This document shows, piece by piece, positions 1-5,946 of a stretch of DNA of 6,679 nt. The translations under genes and the position numbers were made by a program. This stretch comes from Phycisphaerales bacterium (GTDB lineage Bacteria; Planctomycetota; Phycisphaerae; Phycisphaerales; UBA1924). The notes beneath the pieces are model-generated. The model was not told where the DNA came from, did not search any database, and saw only the letters and a program-made list of their open reading frames with translations. Position 1 is the stretch's first letter. Each line of letters starts with the position of its first letter. Location of the stretch: NCBI GenBank assembly GCA_020054055.1, contig JAGVLZ010000262.1:1-6679 (forward strand), given 5' to 3'.

Positions 1-667
1 GGCCGAAGGAGGGGAGGGGCGCGGGGGCGACGGGAGTGGAAACGTGCGCGGCGGCGAGATCGGAGGCGGGGCGCGCGGGCTTGGAGGGGAGTCGGATATC
101 TGGTGCCGACGGACCCGTTTCGACGTCTTTGCGTGTGATTCGTCCGCCGGGGCCGGTGCCGTGGATGCGGGAGAGGTCGATGCCTTTTTCGTCGGCGATC
201 TTGCGCGCGAGGGGGGAAACGAAGATGCGGCCGCCCCCGGGATCGGAATGCGATTCGGATTCGGTCAGCGCGGAGTGGCCGTTGCTTGCTTGCTGCGCTG
301 GGGGTTCGGCAAGGGCTGTTGCGGATGGAGCACTCTGGCGCGTCGAACCGGCGGCTTGCGCCGCTCGGCTCTGTTGGGGCGCTGCGCCGGCGGAGGCAAA
401 CTGCGTGCGGACCTGCGCGGCGTCTTCACTCTCTTCGGCGAGCACGAGGATGTTCTGGCCGACGTCGATCGACTGCCCCTCGGGGAGCAGGATCGCGGCG
501 ACGGTGCCGGTGTCGAAGGCCTGGAGTTCCATCGTGGCCTTGTCGGTCTCGATGTCGCCGAGGACCATCCCGGGCTTGACGGCGTCGCCTTCCTTGACGT
601 TCCAATGGACGATGGTTCCACGTTCCATGGTGTCGGAGAGGCGGGGCATGGTGATGGAGATGGGCAT
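1..667 (-). CDS. pdhC: Dihydrolipoamide acyltransferase (E2) of pyruvate dehydrogenase, N-terminal part, cut by left edge
   Basis: E2 core subunit of a 2-oxo acid dehydrogenase complex; its lipoyl arm carries the acetyl group from E1 to CoA in the cytoplasm. The 222 visible residues show a biotinyl/lipoyl domain at about 1-80 with the lipoylation motif ETDKATMEL (Lys43). An Ala/Ser/Gln/Pro-rich flexible linker follows at about 81-146. A peripheral subunit-binding domain lies at about 148-184 (SPLARKIA ... GTGPGGRITRKDVE), and a second Pro/Ala-rich linker runs to the edge. The catalytic acetyltransferase domain lies outside the window. ATG at 667 is the only plausible start, because an in-frame TGA sits five codons upstream with no other start between. 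The ribosome site is weak. The gene starts 42 bases after the DUF4268 gene. pdhB in the same direction makes pyruvate the likely substrate, but a branched-chain or 2-oxoglutarate E2 cannot be excluded from this part alone. Confidence 0.92.
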   Translation of the reverse strand, partial: MPISITMPRLSDTMERGTIVHWNVKEGDAVKPGMVLGDIETDKATMELQAFDTGTVAAILLPEGQSIDVGQNILVLAEESEDAAQVRTQFASAGAAPQQSRAAQAAGSTRQSAPSATALAEPPAQQASNGHSALTESESHSDPGGGRIFVSPLARKIADEKGIDLSRIHGTGPGGRITRKDVETGPSAPDIRLPSKPARPASDLAAAHVSTPVAPAPLPSFG

Positions 668-709
668 GCTCAGTTCACTTCAAAGATCGAACAATCCAGT
701 CCTCTAGCC

Positions 710-1699
710 TCAGACCTCTGATGCTGTTGCAGGTGTCTGTTTTGCGACCTCTCGGAGCATAGCCGCAAACGGAGAAACAGATTTTACGAGTCGCGACATG
801 GCGTCAATCATGAGACGATGCGTCTTGGGCCACCCCTCGCGCGGCAATTTGTAACCGCCTGCGGCTGGGAGTGCATGTGAAATCGCCGATGCACGCCGAT
901 CATCAAGTCGTTGCCAATCCAACGGCCCGCCGAAAGCCGCTTCCACCGATTCCCGCCTCGCAATAAGCGCGTCAAAGGCAGCCTTTGTAGCCACCTCGCG
1001 GCCCGGTCCAAGGTCGATGTACAGCATGACCCCACACTCATTTTGGGTGACGGTGTACTTGTACGCGATGCCGCTCGCGATCCCCGCGCCTGCCGCCAGC
1101 CAAGTATCAGTGTTCGCGGTCACATTGGCATGTGGGTGCTCCTGCCACACTGTGCTGGCGAGCTGAAGCAAGTCCGTCCAGAATGCGTGGCGTTCATGCT
1201 CTCTCTCGGCGAATTCTCGCTTCGTTTGGCCGACTGCCTTTGCCACTTCACTTGGTCCGACGATTCTCGTGAGGAGCAAAGCTGCGGGCGAACCCGCGAT
1301 TCGGATCGCTTCCGCTTTGAGGAGAAAGAAATCCGCTTCGGTCGACTGGTTCAGCCAGGCTACTGCGGTTGTATGTTCCGGGCGCGGCTCCGCGACAATC
1401 CATACCGCGGTCTTGGCCCCGAGCGAGGCCAGATAGGTCACCAGTTTACCGAGATGATCGTGGTTGCTCGGCTCCAGTTGGTTCTCGATGATCACAATGT
1501 CGCCGTCGGAATCTTCGGCGACAACATCCACGCGGAAATCGCCCGCCGACACCTCGGTGTCTTGGAGGGAGAGTTGCCTTCCGAGCGCTTCCGAAAGCAG
1601 GTCAAGGTTGGACGAGAGCCATGCCGAGAAGTCGCGGGCTTCGTGGCTCCAGACCTCTCGGATCGGGACTCGCTGGATTCGGTCGATTGGTTGGCTCAT
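710..1699 (-). CDS. DUF4268 domain protein with N-terminal nuclease-like fold
   Basis: A 329-residue protein of unknown function. The N-terminal part (about 45-105) looks like a PD-(D/E)XK nuclease-type core: DFRVDVVAED supplies Asp54 and Asp58. The strand DIVIIENQLE supplies Glu72-Asn-Gln74, followed by DHLGKLVTYLA. Gln74 stands where canonical nucleases have Lys, a variant I recall as usual in this family. The C-terminal part (about 165-315, FWTDLLQLAS ... GVMLYIDLG ... W) fits DUF4268. No signal peptide or membrane segment is seen, so it is probably cytoplasmic. Its ATG overlaps the stop of the preceding small gene by four bases (ATGA, 1696-1699), implying coupled translation. It lies between pdhB and the E2 gene but has no evident metabolic role. 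Nuclease activity is an inference; a role in defence or DNA repair is possible but undemonstrated. Confidence 0.85.
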   Translation of the reverse strand: MSQPIDRIQRVPIREVWSHEARDFSAWLSSNLDLLSEALGRQLSLQDTEVSAGDFRVDVVAEDSDGDIVIIENQLEPSNHDHLGKLVTYLASLGAKTAVWIVAEPRPEHTTAVAWLNQSTEADFFLLKAEAIRIAGSPAALLLTRIVGPSEVAKAVGQTKREFAEREHERHAFWTDLLQLASTVWQEHPHANVTANTDTWLAAGAGIASGIAYKYTVTQNECGVMLYIDLGPGREVATKAAFDALIARRESVEAAFGGPLDWQRLDDRRASAISHALPAAGGYKLPREGWPKTHRLMIDAMSRLVKSVSPFAAMLREVAKQTPATASEV

Positions 1700-1998
1700 T
1701 GCGGATTCCGCTTTCGACGCACCGGCTTGCGTCTTCCTCCCGGCTTCTTACCCCGCTTGTTCTTCTCTAACGGGACAATATCGTCAACAAGCGAAGAGTC
1801 CACCCATCGCAGCGCGTCGTCGTGGTAGACGCCAAACAGCGTCGCATATTTCCCGAAACGCGATCTCGAACCACCGAACGGCGGGATAAGCCAGACCCAT
1901 TCCCTGTTCGGAACCTTGTACTTGGACCCATCGATCATCCTGATCGTCACGCCTTCGGGATGGGTCTCGATGAACTCTCGCACATCGCTTGCTTTCAT
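1696..1998 (-). CDS. Small hypothetical protein with basic C-terminal tail
   Basis: A 100-residue protein whose function I do not recognise. Residues about 1-75 (MKASDVREFIETHPEG ... DGSKYKVPNREWVWLIPP ... WVDSSLVDDI) resemble a family of small planctomycete hypotheticals with a 'DG...V.....' beta-rich core; this is a recollection, not a search. Residues 79-98 are extremely rich in Lys, Arg, Gly and Pro (KNKRGKKPGGRRKPVRRKR), which suggests nucleic acid or other polyanion binding. The start chosen is ATG at 1998. An in-frame TTG at 2022 lies upstream of the AGGAGG sequence, so it cannot use that ribosome site. The spacing from AGGAGG to the ATG is long (14 bases), although a nearer AGAGAAG could also serve. 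The stop overlaps the DUF4268 start (ATGA), so the two likely form one bicistronic unit. Confidence 0.75.
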   Translation of the reverse strand: MKASDVREFIETHPEGVTIRMIDGSKYKVPNREWVWLIPPFGGSRSRFGKYATLFGVYHDDALRWVDSSLVDDIVPLEKNKRGKKPGGRRKPVRRKRNPQ

Positions 1999-2012
1999 GG
2001 ACTTCTCTGCAA

Positions 2013-2018
2013 CCTCCT
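2013..2018 (-). promoter_or_regulatory. Ribosome binding site (AGGAGG) of the small basic-tailed gene
   Basis: AGGAGG reads on the minus strand 14 bases upstream of ATG at 1998. It lies downstream of the alternative TTG at 2022, so it argues for the shorter 100-residue reading. The spacing is longer than usual, so AGAGAAG at about 2003-2009 may contribute. Confidence 0.5.
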
Positions 2019-2046
2019 GCAAAAAGAGGAGAATTGGTCTTTGTTT

Positions 2047-2082
2047 CCGGGGGTTACGCTCGAAGATTCGCTAGACCCCCGG
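2047..2082. repeat. Long imperfect hairpin in the spacer after pdhB
   Basis: CCGGGGGT (2047-2054) is exactly reverse-complementary to ACCCCCGG (2075-2082). The 20-base interior can pair further: TA/TA, one G:C and CGAA/TTCG. The whole 36 bases can therefore fold as an almost continuous imperfect hairpin. It lies downstream of the pdhB stop and just upstream of the accessory cassette. No T-run follows on either strand, so it is not a classical intrinsic terminator. It could be a REP-like dispersed repeat, or it could stabilise or attenuate the transcript. Confidence 0.6.
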
Positions 2083-2093
2083 CTATCGACTAT

Positions 2094-2108
2094 CAGCCCT
2101 TCGGGCTG
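2094..2108. repeat. Compact 6-bp hairpin, second element of the spacer
   Basis: CAGCCC (2094-2099) and GGGCTG (2103-2108) are perfect inverted repeats with a three-base loop. The element starts about 30 bases beyond the pdhB stop in the direction of transcription. A tandem CTATC-GA-CTATC (2083-2094) joins it to the larger hairpin at 2047-2082. It has no T-run, so it might act as a Rho-linked or stabilising structure at the pdhB 3' end, or be part of a composite dispersed repeat. Confidence 0.55.
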
Positions 2109-2138
2109 TCGGAATAAGCACTCGCGTTGCAAGTCGCT

Positions 2139-3152
2139 TCAGCCTTCTCCCACGATCCGCTTCACCGCCCCCACAATCTTCCCCTTGTGCGGCAAAAACA
2201 CCTGCTCCAGCGGCTTGGCGTACGGCGTCGGCACATCGTCGCTCGTCACGCGCACCGGCTGGTGATCGAGGTAGTCGAAGCAGCGCTCGCACACCTGCGT
2301 GATCACTTCGCTCGCGATGCCGGCGAAGGGCCATGATTGATCGACGACGACGATGCGGCCGGTCTTCTTGATGCTCTCGATGATCGAATCGACATCCAGC
2401 GGACGGATCGTGCGCATGTCGAGAACGTCGCAGGTGATCCCCTCGGCCGCGAGTTCGTCCGCGGTCTCGATGCAGAAGTTCACCGGGCGGCCGAAGGAGA
2501 CGATCGTGCAATCCTCACCCTCGCGCCGCAGCGCCGCCTGGCCGAAGGGGATCGTGTACTCCTCTTCCGGGACGAGGCCGGTGTCGCCGAGCATGCGCTC
2601 GGATTCGAGGAAGAAGACTGGATCCTCATCGCGGATGGCGGTTTTGAGGAGTCCCTTCGCGTCGTAGGGGCACGAGGGGATCGCCATCTTGAGGCCGGGG
2701 ACGTTGGCGTAGAGCGCTTCGACGGACCACGAGTGTGTGGAGCCGAGCTGGCCACCTGCGCCGTCGTTGCCGCGGAAGACGATGGGGCACCCCCACTGCC
2801 CGCCGGACATGTAGAGCATCTTCGCGGCGTTGTTGAGGATCTGGTCGGCCGCGACGAGTGAGAAGGACCACGACATGAACTCGATGATGGGCTTCAGGCC
2901 GTACATCGCGGCCCCGATGCCGAGGCCGGCGAAACCGTTCTCGGAGATGGGGGCGTCGATGATGCGCTTGGGGCCGAACTCGTCGAGCATCCCCTGGCTG
3001 ATCTTGTAGGCGCCGTTGTACTGGGCGACCTCCTCGCCCATGAGGAAGATGCGCTGGTCCTTGCGCATCTCTTCGGACATCGCTTCGCGGAGCGCCTCGC
3101 GGAAGGCGATCTTGCGGTCGGTGGATGGTGGGGGTTCGAGGGTGAGGGTCAT
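2139..3152 (-). CDS. pdhB: Pyruvate dehydrogenase E1 component, beta subunit
   Basis: Beta subunit of the alpha2beta2 thiamine-diphosphate-dependent E1, which decarboxylates pyruvate and passes the acetyl unit to E2. The 337-residue length is slightly above the usual ~325 because of a short N-terminal extension (MTLTLEPPPSTDRK). Residues about 15-190 form the pyrimidine-binding transketolase domain. They include the conserved cofactor-activating Glu71 in DAPISENGFAGLGIGAAM and His140 in GSTHSWSVEAL, at the position of the conserved active-site His. Residues about 205-330 form the C-terminal transketolase domain (TIVSFGRPV, DMRTIRPLDVDSI, TPYAKPLE). ATG at 3152 has a moderate AGAGAAG ribosome site. 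The gene begins 34 bases after the toxin stop, and no E1 alpha gene is adjacent; E2 lies downstream beyond the two-gene insertion. A branched-chain E1 beta is less likely given the overall sequence. Confidence 0.93.
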   Translation of the reverse strand: MTLTLEPPPSTDRKIAFREALREAMSEEMRKDQRIFLMGEEVAQYNGAYKISQGMLDEFGPKRIIDAPISENGFAGLGIGAAMYGLKPIIEFMSWSFSLVAADQILNNAAKMLYMSGGQWGCPIVFRGNDGAGGQLGSTHSWSVEALYANVPGLKMAIPSCPYDAKGLLKTAIRDEDPVFFLESERMLGDTGLVPEEEYTIPFGQAALRREGEDCTIVSFGRPVNFCIETADELAAEGITCDVLDMRTIRPLDVDSIIESIKKTGRIVVVDQSWPFAGIASEVITQVCERCFDYLDHQPVRVTSDDVPTPYAKPLEQVFLPHKGKIVGAVKRIVGEG

Positions 3153-3186
3153 ATTGTATCTGCTTCTCTGGTGGTTCTAGGCAAGT

Positions 3187-3546
3187 TTAGGCGAAACGCT
3201 GGACCTCGATCCCCGTGGGGCCGAGGACGACATGAGCCCCGGCAACGAGGTGCGATTCGACATCAGGCAAGTGCGCGAGGATCAATCTACCCAGCGCTGC
3301 GGGAGACGATTCCTCAACGCGGATCAAGATGACGGAGGGTCTGCCGTCAGGTGTGAGGCTCCAAAGATGAGTGTAGTCGCCGTCTCGCGTGATGACGCAG
3401 CGTTCCTCGCTTCCAGCACGGGCGTACACAAGTTCGTCGCGAGTACTGAGCAGTTTCAAGCGATCAACATGCACAGCGTCGTGACCTGCCTGACTCAGGA
3501 GACGCGCCACGCGCCACGAAATGGCTTCGTCAACGAGGAACTTCAA
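3187..3546 (-). CDS. DUF5615 PIN-like toxin of a type II toxin-antitoxin module
   Basis: A 119-residue PIN-like protein, a normal length for DUF5615 (Mut7-C-like) proteins, which are predicted RNases paired with DUF433 partners. The signature start MKFLVDEAIS places the first acidic residue at Asp6. GHDAVHV (21-27) follows, then Asp37 in STRDELVYARA and the acidic cluster ITRDGDY (Asp55, Asp57). The core ends in a hydrophobic strand, SVILIRVE. The start is a TTG at 3546, one base after the antitoxin stop; it gives the family's typical N-terminus. The nearby ATG at 3551 is out of frame and closes after two codons. Translation probably depends on coupling to the antitoxin. RNase activity is inferred from the family, not shown. 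Confidence 0.85.
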   Translation of the reverse strand: MKFLVDEAISWRVARLLSQAGHDAVHVDRLKLLSTRDELVYARAGSEERCVITRDGDYTHLWSLTPDGRPSVILIRVEESSPAALGRLILAHLPDVESHLVAGAHVVLGPTGIEVQRFA

Positions 3547-3547
3547 C

Positions 3548-3784
3548 TCATGAACCCGTCGGCCGAAGTGGGATATACCTGTCCTGAACGCGGGCGATAG
3601 CGAACTCGAGACAGGCGTCGATGTCCTCCGCGGTGAGTTTCGGGAAGTCGGCGATGATGACCTCGGAACTCATTCCGCTGCGCACGCACCGGAGCACGGT
3701 GGCGACGGGGATCCGCGTCCCCTTGACGCACGGAACCCCCCCCATGACTTCAGGATCGGCGGTGATTCGTTCACTGAGTTGCAT
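3548..3784 (-). CDS. DUF433 antitoxin of a type II toxin-antitoxin module
   Basis: A 78-residue protein with the full DUF433 pattern: ITADPEVMGGVPCVKGTRIPV, then VRSGMSSEVIIADFPKL and TAEDIDACLEFA. The family folds as a winged-helix-like DNA-binding domain and is usually encoded just before a DUF5615 PIN-like toxin, exactly as here. It is expected to bind and neutralise the toxin and to repress the shared promoter. ATG at 3784 is preceded by AGGA about ten bases upstream. Codons 14-17 contain a run of eight G (3736-3743), which could be prone to slippage. The stop is followed by one base and then the toxin TTG. The functional call is by family and gene order. Confidence 0.87.
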   Translation of the reverse strand: MQLSERITADPEVMGGVPCVKGTRIPVATVLRCVRSGMSSEVIIADFPKLTAEDIDACLEFAIARVQDRYIPLRPTGS

Positions 3785-3842
3785 ATAGGCTCAATCCTGC
3801 TTCTCGGCCCTTTTCTTCACGAGTTGAACCCCCAGCCTGCCT

Positions 3843-4319
3843 TCATAGTAGGCCGAGCAACCAAGCACCGACCCAAATACCGGTCAAGTTGCCTACCAAC
3901 CATGCAATCTCAGAGTCAACGGCATTTTTTGCAAGCCGCCCCTCAAAAGTTTCAGTCGTAATTTCGTACAGCCGAGCCGATGCGGTCGTTGTGGTGGCTC
4001 CAAAATTCTCCATGGTGGCTGCGAACCTGGCGAACGCACCTCTGATGCGATGAACCCCGTAAGCGATTTCTGCGAGTGACAGCAGCACTATTGCCCACAG
4101 TGGAGTGGATCCGGACAGCCATCCGAACACCCGCGATGAAAGCCAGACCATCGCTATGCCCCCACCGGAGGCAACCAAGGCACAGATTGAAAATCCCCAT
4201 AGTCCGCCGCGCCGGATTCCCAACGCTGCTCCAATAGGAAGGAGCAACACCTCTACAATTCCAGCGACGACAGGCACCAAGAATACCGTCAGGATCGCCG
4301 CAACAATTAACCCCATCAT
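3843..4319 (-). CDS. Four-helix integral membrane protein, function unknown
   Basis: A 158-residue protein with no family I recognise. Hydrophobic segments at about 3-35, 40-68, 73-90 and 138-158 suggest four membrane helices. Between helices three and four lies a polar stretch (91-137) rich in Thr, Ala and charged residues (RIRGAFARFAATMENFGATTTT...). ATG at 4319, followed at once by a second ATG, has the strongest ribosome site in the window (GGAGGTG, with nine bases between GGAGG and the ATG), which supports it as a real gene. It sits 47 bases after accD and 58 bases before the antitoxin start. By eye it is less GC-rich than accD and pdhB, in keeping with an accessory or recently acquired gene. 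Nothing links it to fatty acid synthesis apart from position. Confidence 0.7.
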   Translation of the reverse strand: MMGLIVAAILTVFLVPVVAGIVEVLLLPIGAALGIRRGGLWGFSICALVASGGGIAMVWLSSRVFGWLSGSTPLWAIVLLSLAEIAYGVHRIRGAFARFAATMENFGATTTTASARLYEITTETFEGRLAKNAVDSEIAWLVGNLTGIWVGAWLLGLL

Positions 4320-4366
4320 CTCGCTTCACCTCCCTGGAAGCAGATATTTCGCGCAGGTGGGTTCCA

Positions 4367-5221
4367 CTATTTCCCCGCGTAGTCGATCACCCGCGCGATC
4401 TCGTTCCGCAGTTCGTGGCGGTGCACCACGCGGTCGACCATCCCGGCGTTCAGGAGGAACTCGGAGGTCTGGAAGCCCTCAGGGAGTTCCTGGCGGATGG
4501 TCTGCTGGATGACGCGGGGGCCGGCGAAGCCGATGAGGGCGCGGGGCTCCGCGAAGATGACATCCCCGAGCATCGCGAAACTGGCCGAGACGCCGCCGGT
4601 GGTCGGGTCGGTCAGCACGCTGATGAACAGCCCCGCAGCGGAGTCGAAGCGTGCGAGGGCGGCGCTCGTCTTGGCCATCTGCATGAGCGAGAGTCCCGAT
4701 TCCTGCATGCGCGCGCCGCCCGAGCACGACACGATGACCAGCGGCAGGTCGTGCTCCGTCGCGTGCTCGATCGATCTTGTGATCTTCTCGCCGACGACGC
4801 TGCTGAGCGTCCCCATGAAGAAGGTGAGGTCGAGGCAGCAGAGCATCGCGGGGCGGCCCTTGATGAAGACGCGACCGGTCTGCACCCCCTCGCGCTGGCC
4901 GGTCTTTTCCTGCTCGGCGGCGAGGCGGTCCTTGTACGCCTTCAAGTCGACAAAGTTCAGCGGATCGACCGTCGTGAGGTGGTCGAACATCGGCTCGAAC
5001 GAACCGTCGTCGGCGAGTTGCCTGACACGCTCGGCCGCGGAGATTCGGAAGTGGTGCTCGCACTCGGGGCAGACGTGCTTGTTGGCCTCCATTTGCTTGC
5101 GATAGATCATCCCGCTGCACGCGGGGCACCGGAGCCAGAGACCCTCTGGAACCTTGTTGGCTCGCGGCGAAGTGTCCGCCCAGTTTTTCGGTGCGGCGAT
5201 CGAGGTTTGGAGTGTGGTCAT
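4367..5221 (-). CDS. accD: Acetyl-CoA carboxylase carboxyltransferase, beta subunit
   Basis: Beta subunit of the carboxyltransferase half of acetyl-CoA carboxylase. With AccA it moves the carboxyl group from carboxybiotin on AccB to acetyl-CoA, making malonyl-CoA for fatty acid synthesis. The 284 residues match the usual length. A four-cysteine zinc ribbon lies at Cys32, Cys35, Cys51 and Cys54 (CPAC ... CPEC). The crotonase-like core carries SCSGGARMQESG (165-176), TDPTTGGVSASFAMLGD (204-220) and EPRALIGFAGPRVIQQT (225-241), where acyl-CoA and biotin bind. The C-terminus ends in the usual LLNAGMVDRVVHR segment. ATG at 5221 follows GGAGAAAG at a good distance. It is 95 bases downstream of the phosphatase-like gene. 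Its product uses the acetyl-CoA made by the pdh genes further along. No accA is visible in the window. Confidence 0.97.
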   Translation of the reverse strand: MTTLQTSIAAPKNWADTSPRANKVPEGLWLRCPACSGMIYRKQMEANKHVCPECEHHFRISAAERVRQLADDGSFEPMFDHLTTVDPLNFVDLKAYKDRLAAEQEKTGQREGVQTGRVFIKGRPAMLCCLDLTFFMGTLSSVVGEKITRSIEHATEHDLPLVIVSCSGGARMQESGLSLMQMAKTSAALARFDSAAGLFISVLTDPTTGGVSASFAMLGDVIFAEPRALIGFAGPRVIQQTIRQELPEGFQTSEFLLNAGMVDRVVHRHELRNEIARVIDYAGK

Positions 5222-5290
5222 CTCGTGCTTTCTCCGACAGCGGCCGATGATCGTTCGCGGTCCGGGCGTCTTGGCCTGCTACCAGTCTTT

Positions 5291-5304
5291 TCGTTCACGA
5301 ACGA
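5291..5304. repeat. 14-base inverted repeat upstream of accD
   Basis: TCGTTC (5291-5296) and GAACGA (5299-5304) are perfect inverted repeats separated by two bases. They lie in the 95-base gap between the phosphatase-like gene and accD, 13 bases past the former's stop. The very short centre fits a dimeric regulator's operator better than a terminator, and no T-run follows on the minus strand. Chance occurrence is quite possible. Confidence 0.35.
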
Positions 5305-5316
5305 GGCGATGGGGCG

Positions 5317-5946
5317 TCATGCCCCGGCCTTGAGATCTTCCAGCAAATGACGCAGACGCTCGCGCTCCACCTGGAGGCGGTGCACGTCCGGCCCTTCTTC
5401 GACGATCTTCCAGATTTCGCCGCAGGGATGCCCGCCGAGCCAGCACACGGCCATCGCGTAGGGGATGGGTCGGCAGACGAAGGCGACCGGCTTGCCGTTG
5501 GCTCTTTCGAGCACCTCCGAGAGCGCCCGGCGGACCCGTGCCTCGGCGTCCACGAAGTTCTCCCCCTTGGGGGGGTGGATCAATGAAGGCTGCTCCTGCC
5601 ACAGTCGGCAGGCGGAGGGGTACCGATGCTCGATCTCGGTTTCGAGAAGCCCTTCCCACAGGCCGAGGTCCATCGACACAAGGTCTGGCAGCGGCCTCAC
5701 CCGGGATCCGACCGCCTCCGCGAGCAGGTCCGCGGTCTCACGGCTGGCTTCATCGGGGGCACAGTAGATGCTCGAAGGCGGGTTGGAAGCCAAGTCCGGG
5801 GCCAACGTATGGATCAGATAAAGCGCCCCCTGTCGGCCCGCTGTGGAGAGCGGGAGGTCGGTCCGCCCCTGGACCCGGCCCTGGTCGTCCCAGTCCGTCC
5901 GACCACACCGGACAAACACGGCATCAATCTTCGATTCACGGGCCAT
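5317..5946 (-). CDS. Histidine phosphatase-fold protein lacking its catalytic residues
   Basis: A 209-residue member of the histidine phosphatase (phosphoglycerate mutase-like) superfamily by fold signature. FVRCGRTDWD (11-20), GRVQGRTDLPLSTAGRQGA (23-41), ASRETADLLAEA (67-78) and DLGLWEGL (93-100) all match the family pattern. The phosphate-accepting His of the usual RHG triad is Cys14. The second Arg, in the usual SPLKRA motif, aligns with Ala67. The general acid Glu aligns with Ser91. The second His, in the usual VSHGG motif, is absent (VCRPI, 157-161). Arg13 is kept. The protein is therefore probably not a working phosphatase and may be a binding or regulatory pseudoenzyme. ATG at 5946 is preferred over an in-frame GTG at 6015, because the core motif begins soon after it; the ribosome site is weak in both cases. 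accD follows 95 bases downstream. Confidence 0.85.
   Translation of the reverse strand: MARESKIDAVFVRCGRTDWDDQGRVQGRTDLPLSTAGRQGALYLIHTLAPDLASNPPSSIYCAPDEASRETADLLAEAVGSRVRPLPDLVSMDLGLWEGLLETEIEHRYPSACRLWQEQPSLIHPPKGENFVDAEARVRRALSEVLERANGKPVAFVCRPIPYAMAVCWLGGHPCGEIWKIVEEGPDVHRLQVERERLRHLLEDLKAGA

Noticed and set aside
36..721. Two overlapping plus-strand frames of about 225 codons
   Set aside because: Both are antisense to the E2 lipoyl and subunit-binding domains, which are unmistakable on the minus strand.
911..1828. 305-codon open frame on the plus strand
   Set aside because: It is antisense to the DUF4268 and small genes, has no recognisable domain, and is explained by GC-rich codon bias keeping the opposite frame open.
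1999..2022. Upstream TTG start at 2022 for the small basic-tailed gene
   Set aside because: The TTG lies before AGGAGG, so the ribosome site would fall inside the coding sequence; ATG at 1998 is more consistent.
2047..2108. Intrinsic terminator after pdhB
   Set aside because: The hairpins are clear but no T-run follows either one on either strand, so they are listed as repeats instead.
4415..5350. 311-codon open frame on the plus strand
   Set aside because: It lies antisense to accD, whose identity is certain; the translation is low-complexity and charged, as expected for a shadow frame.
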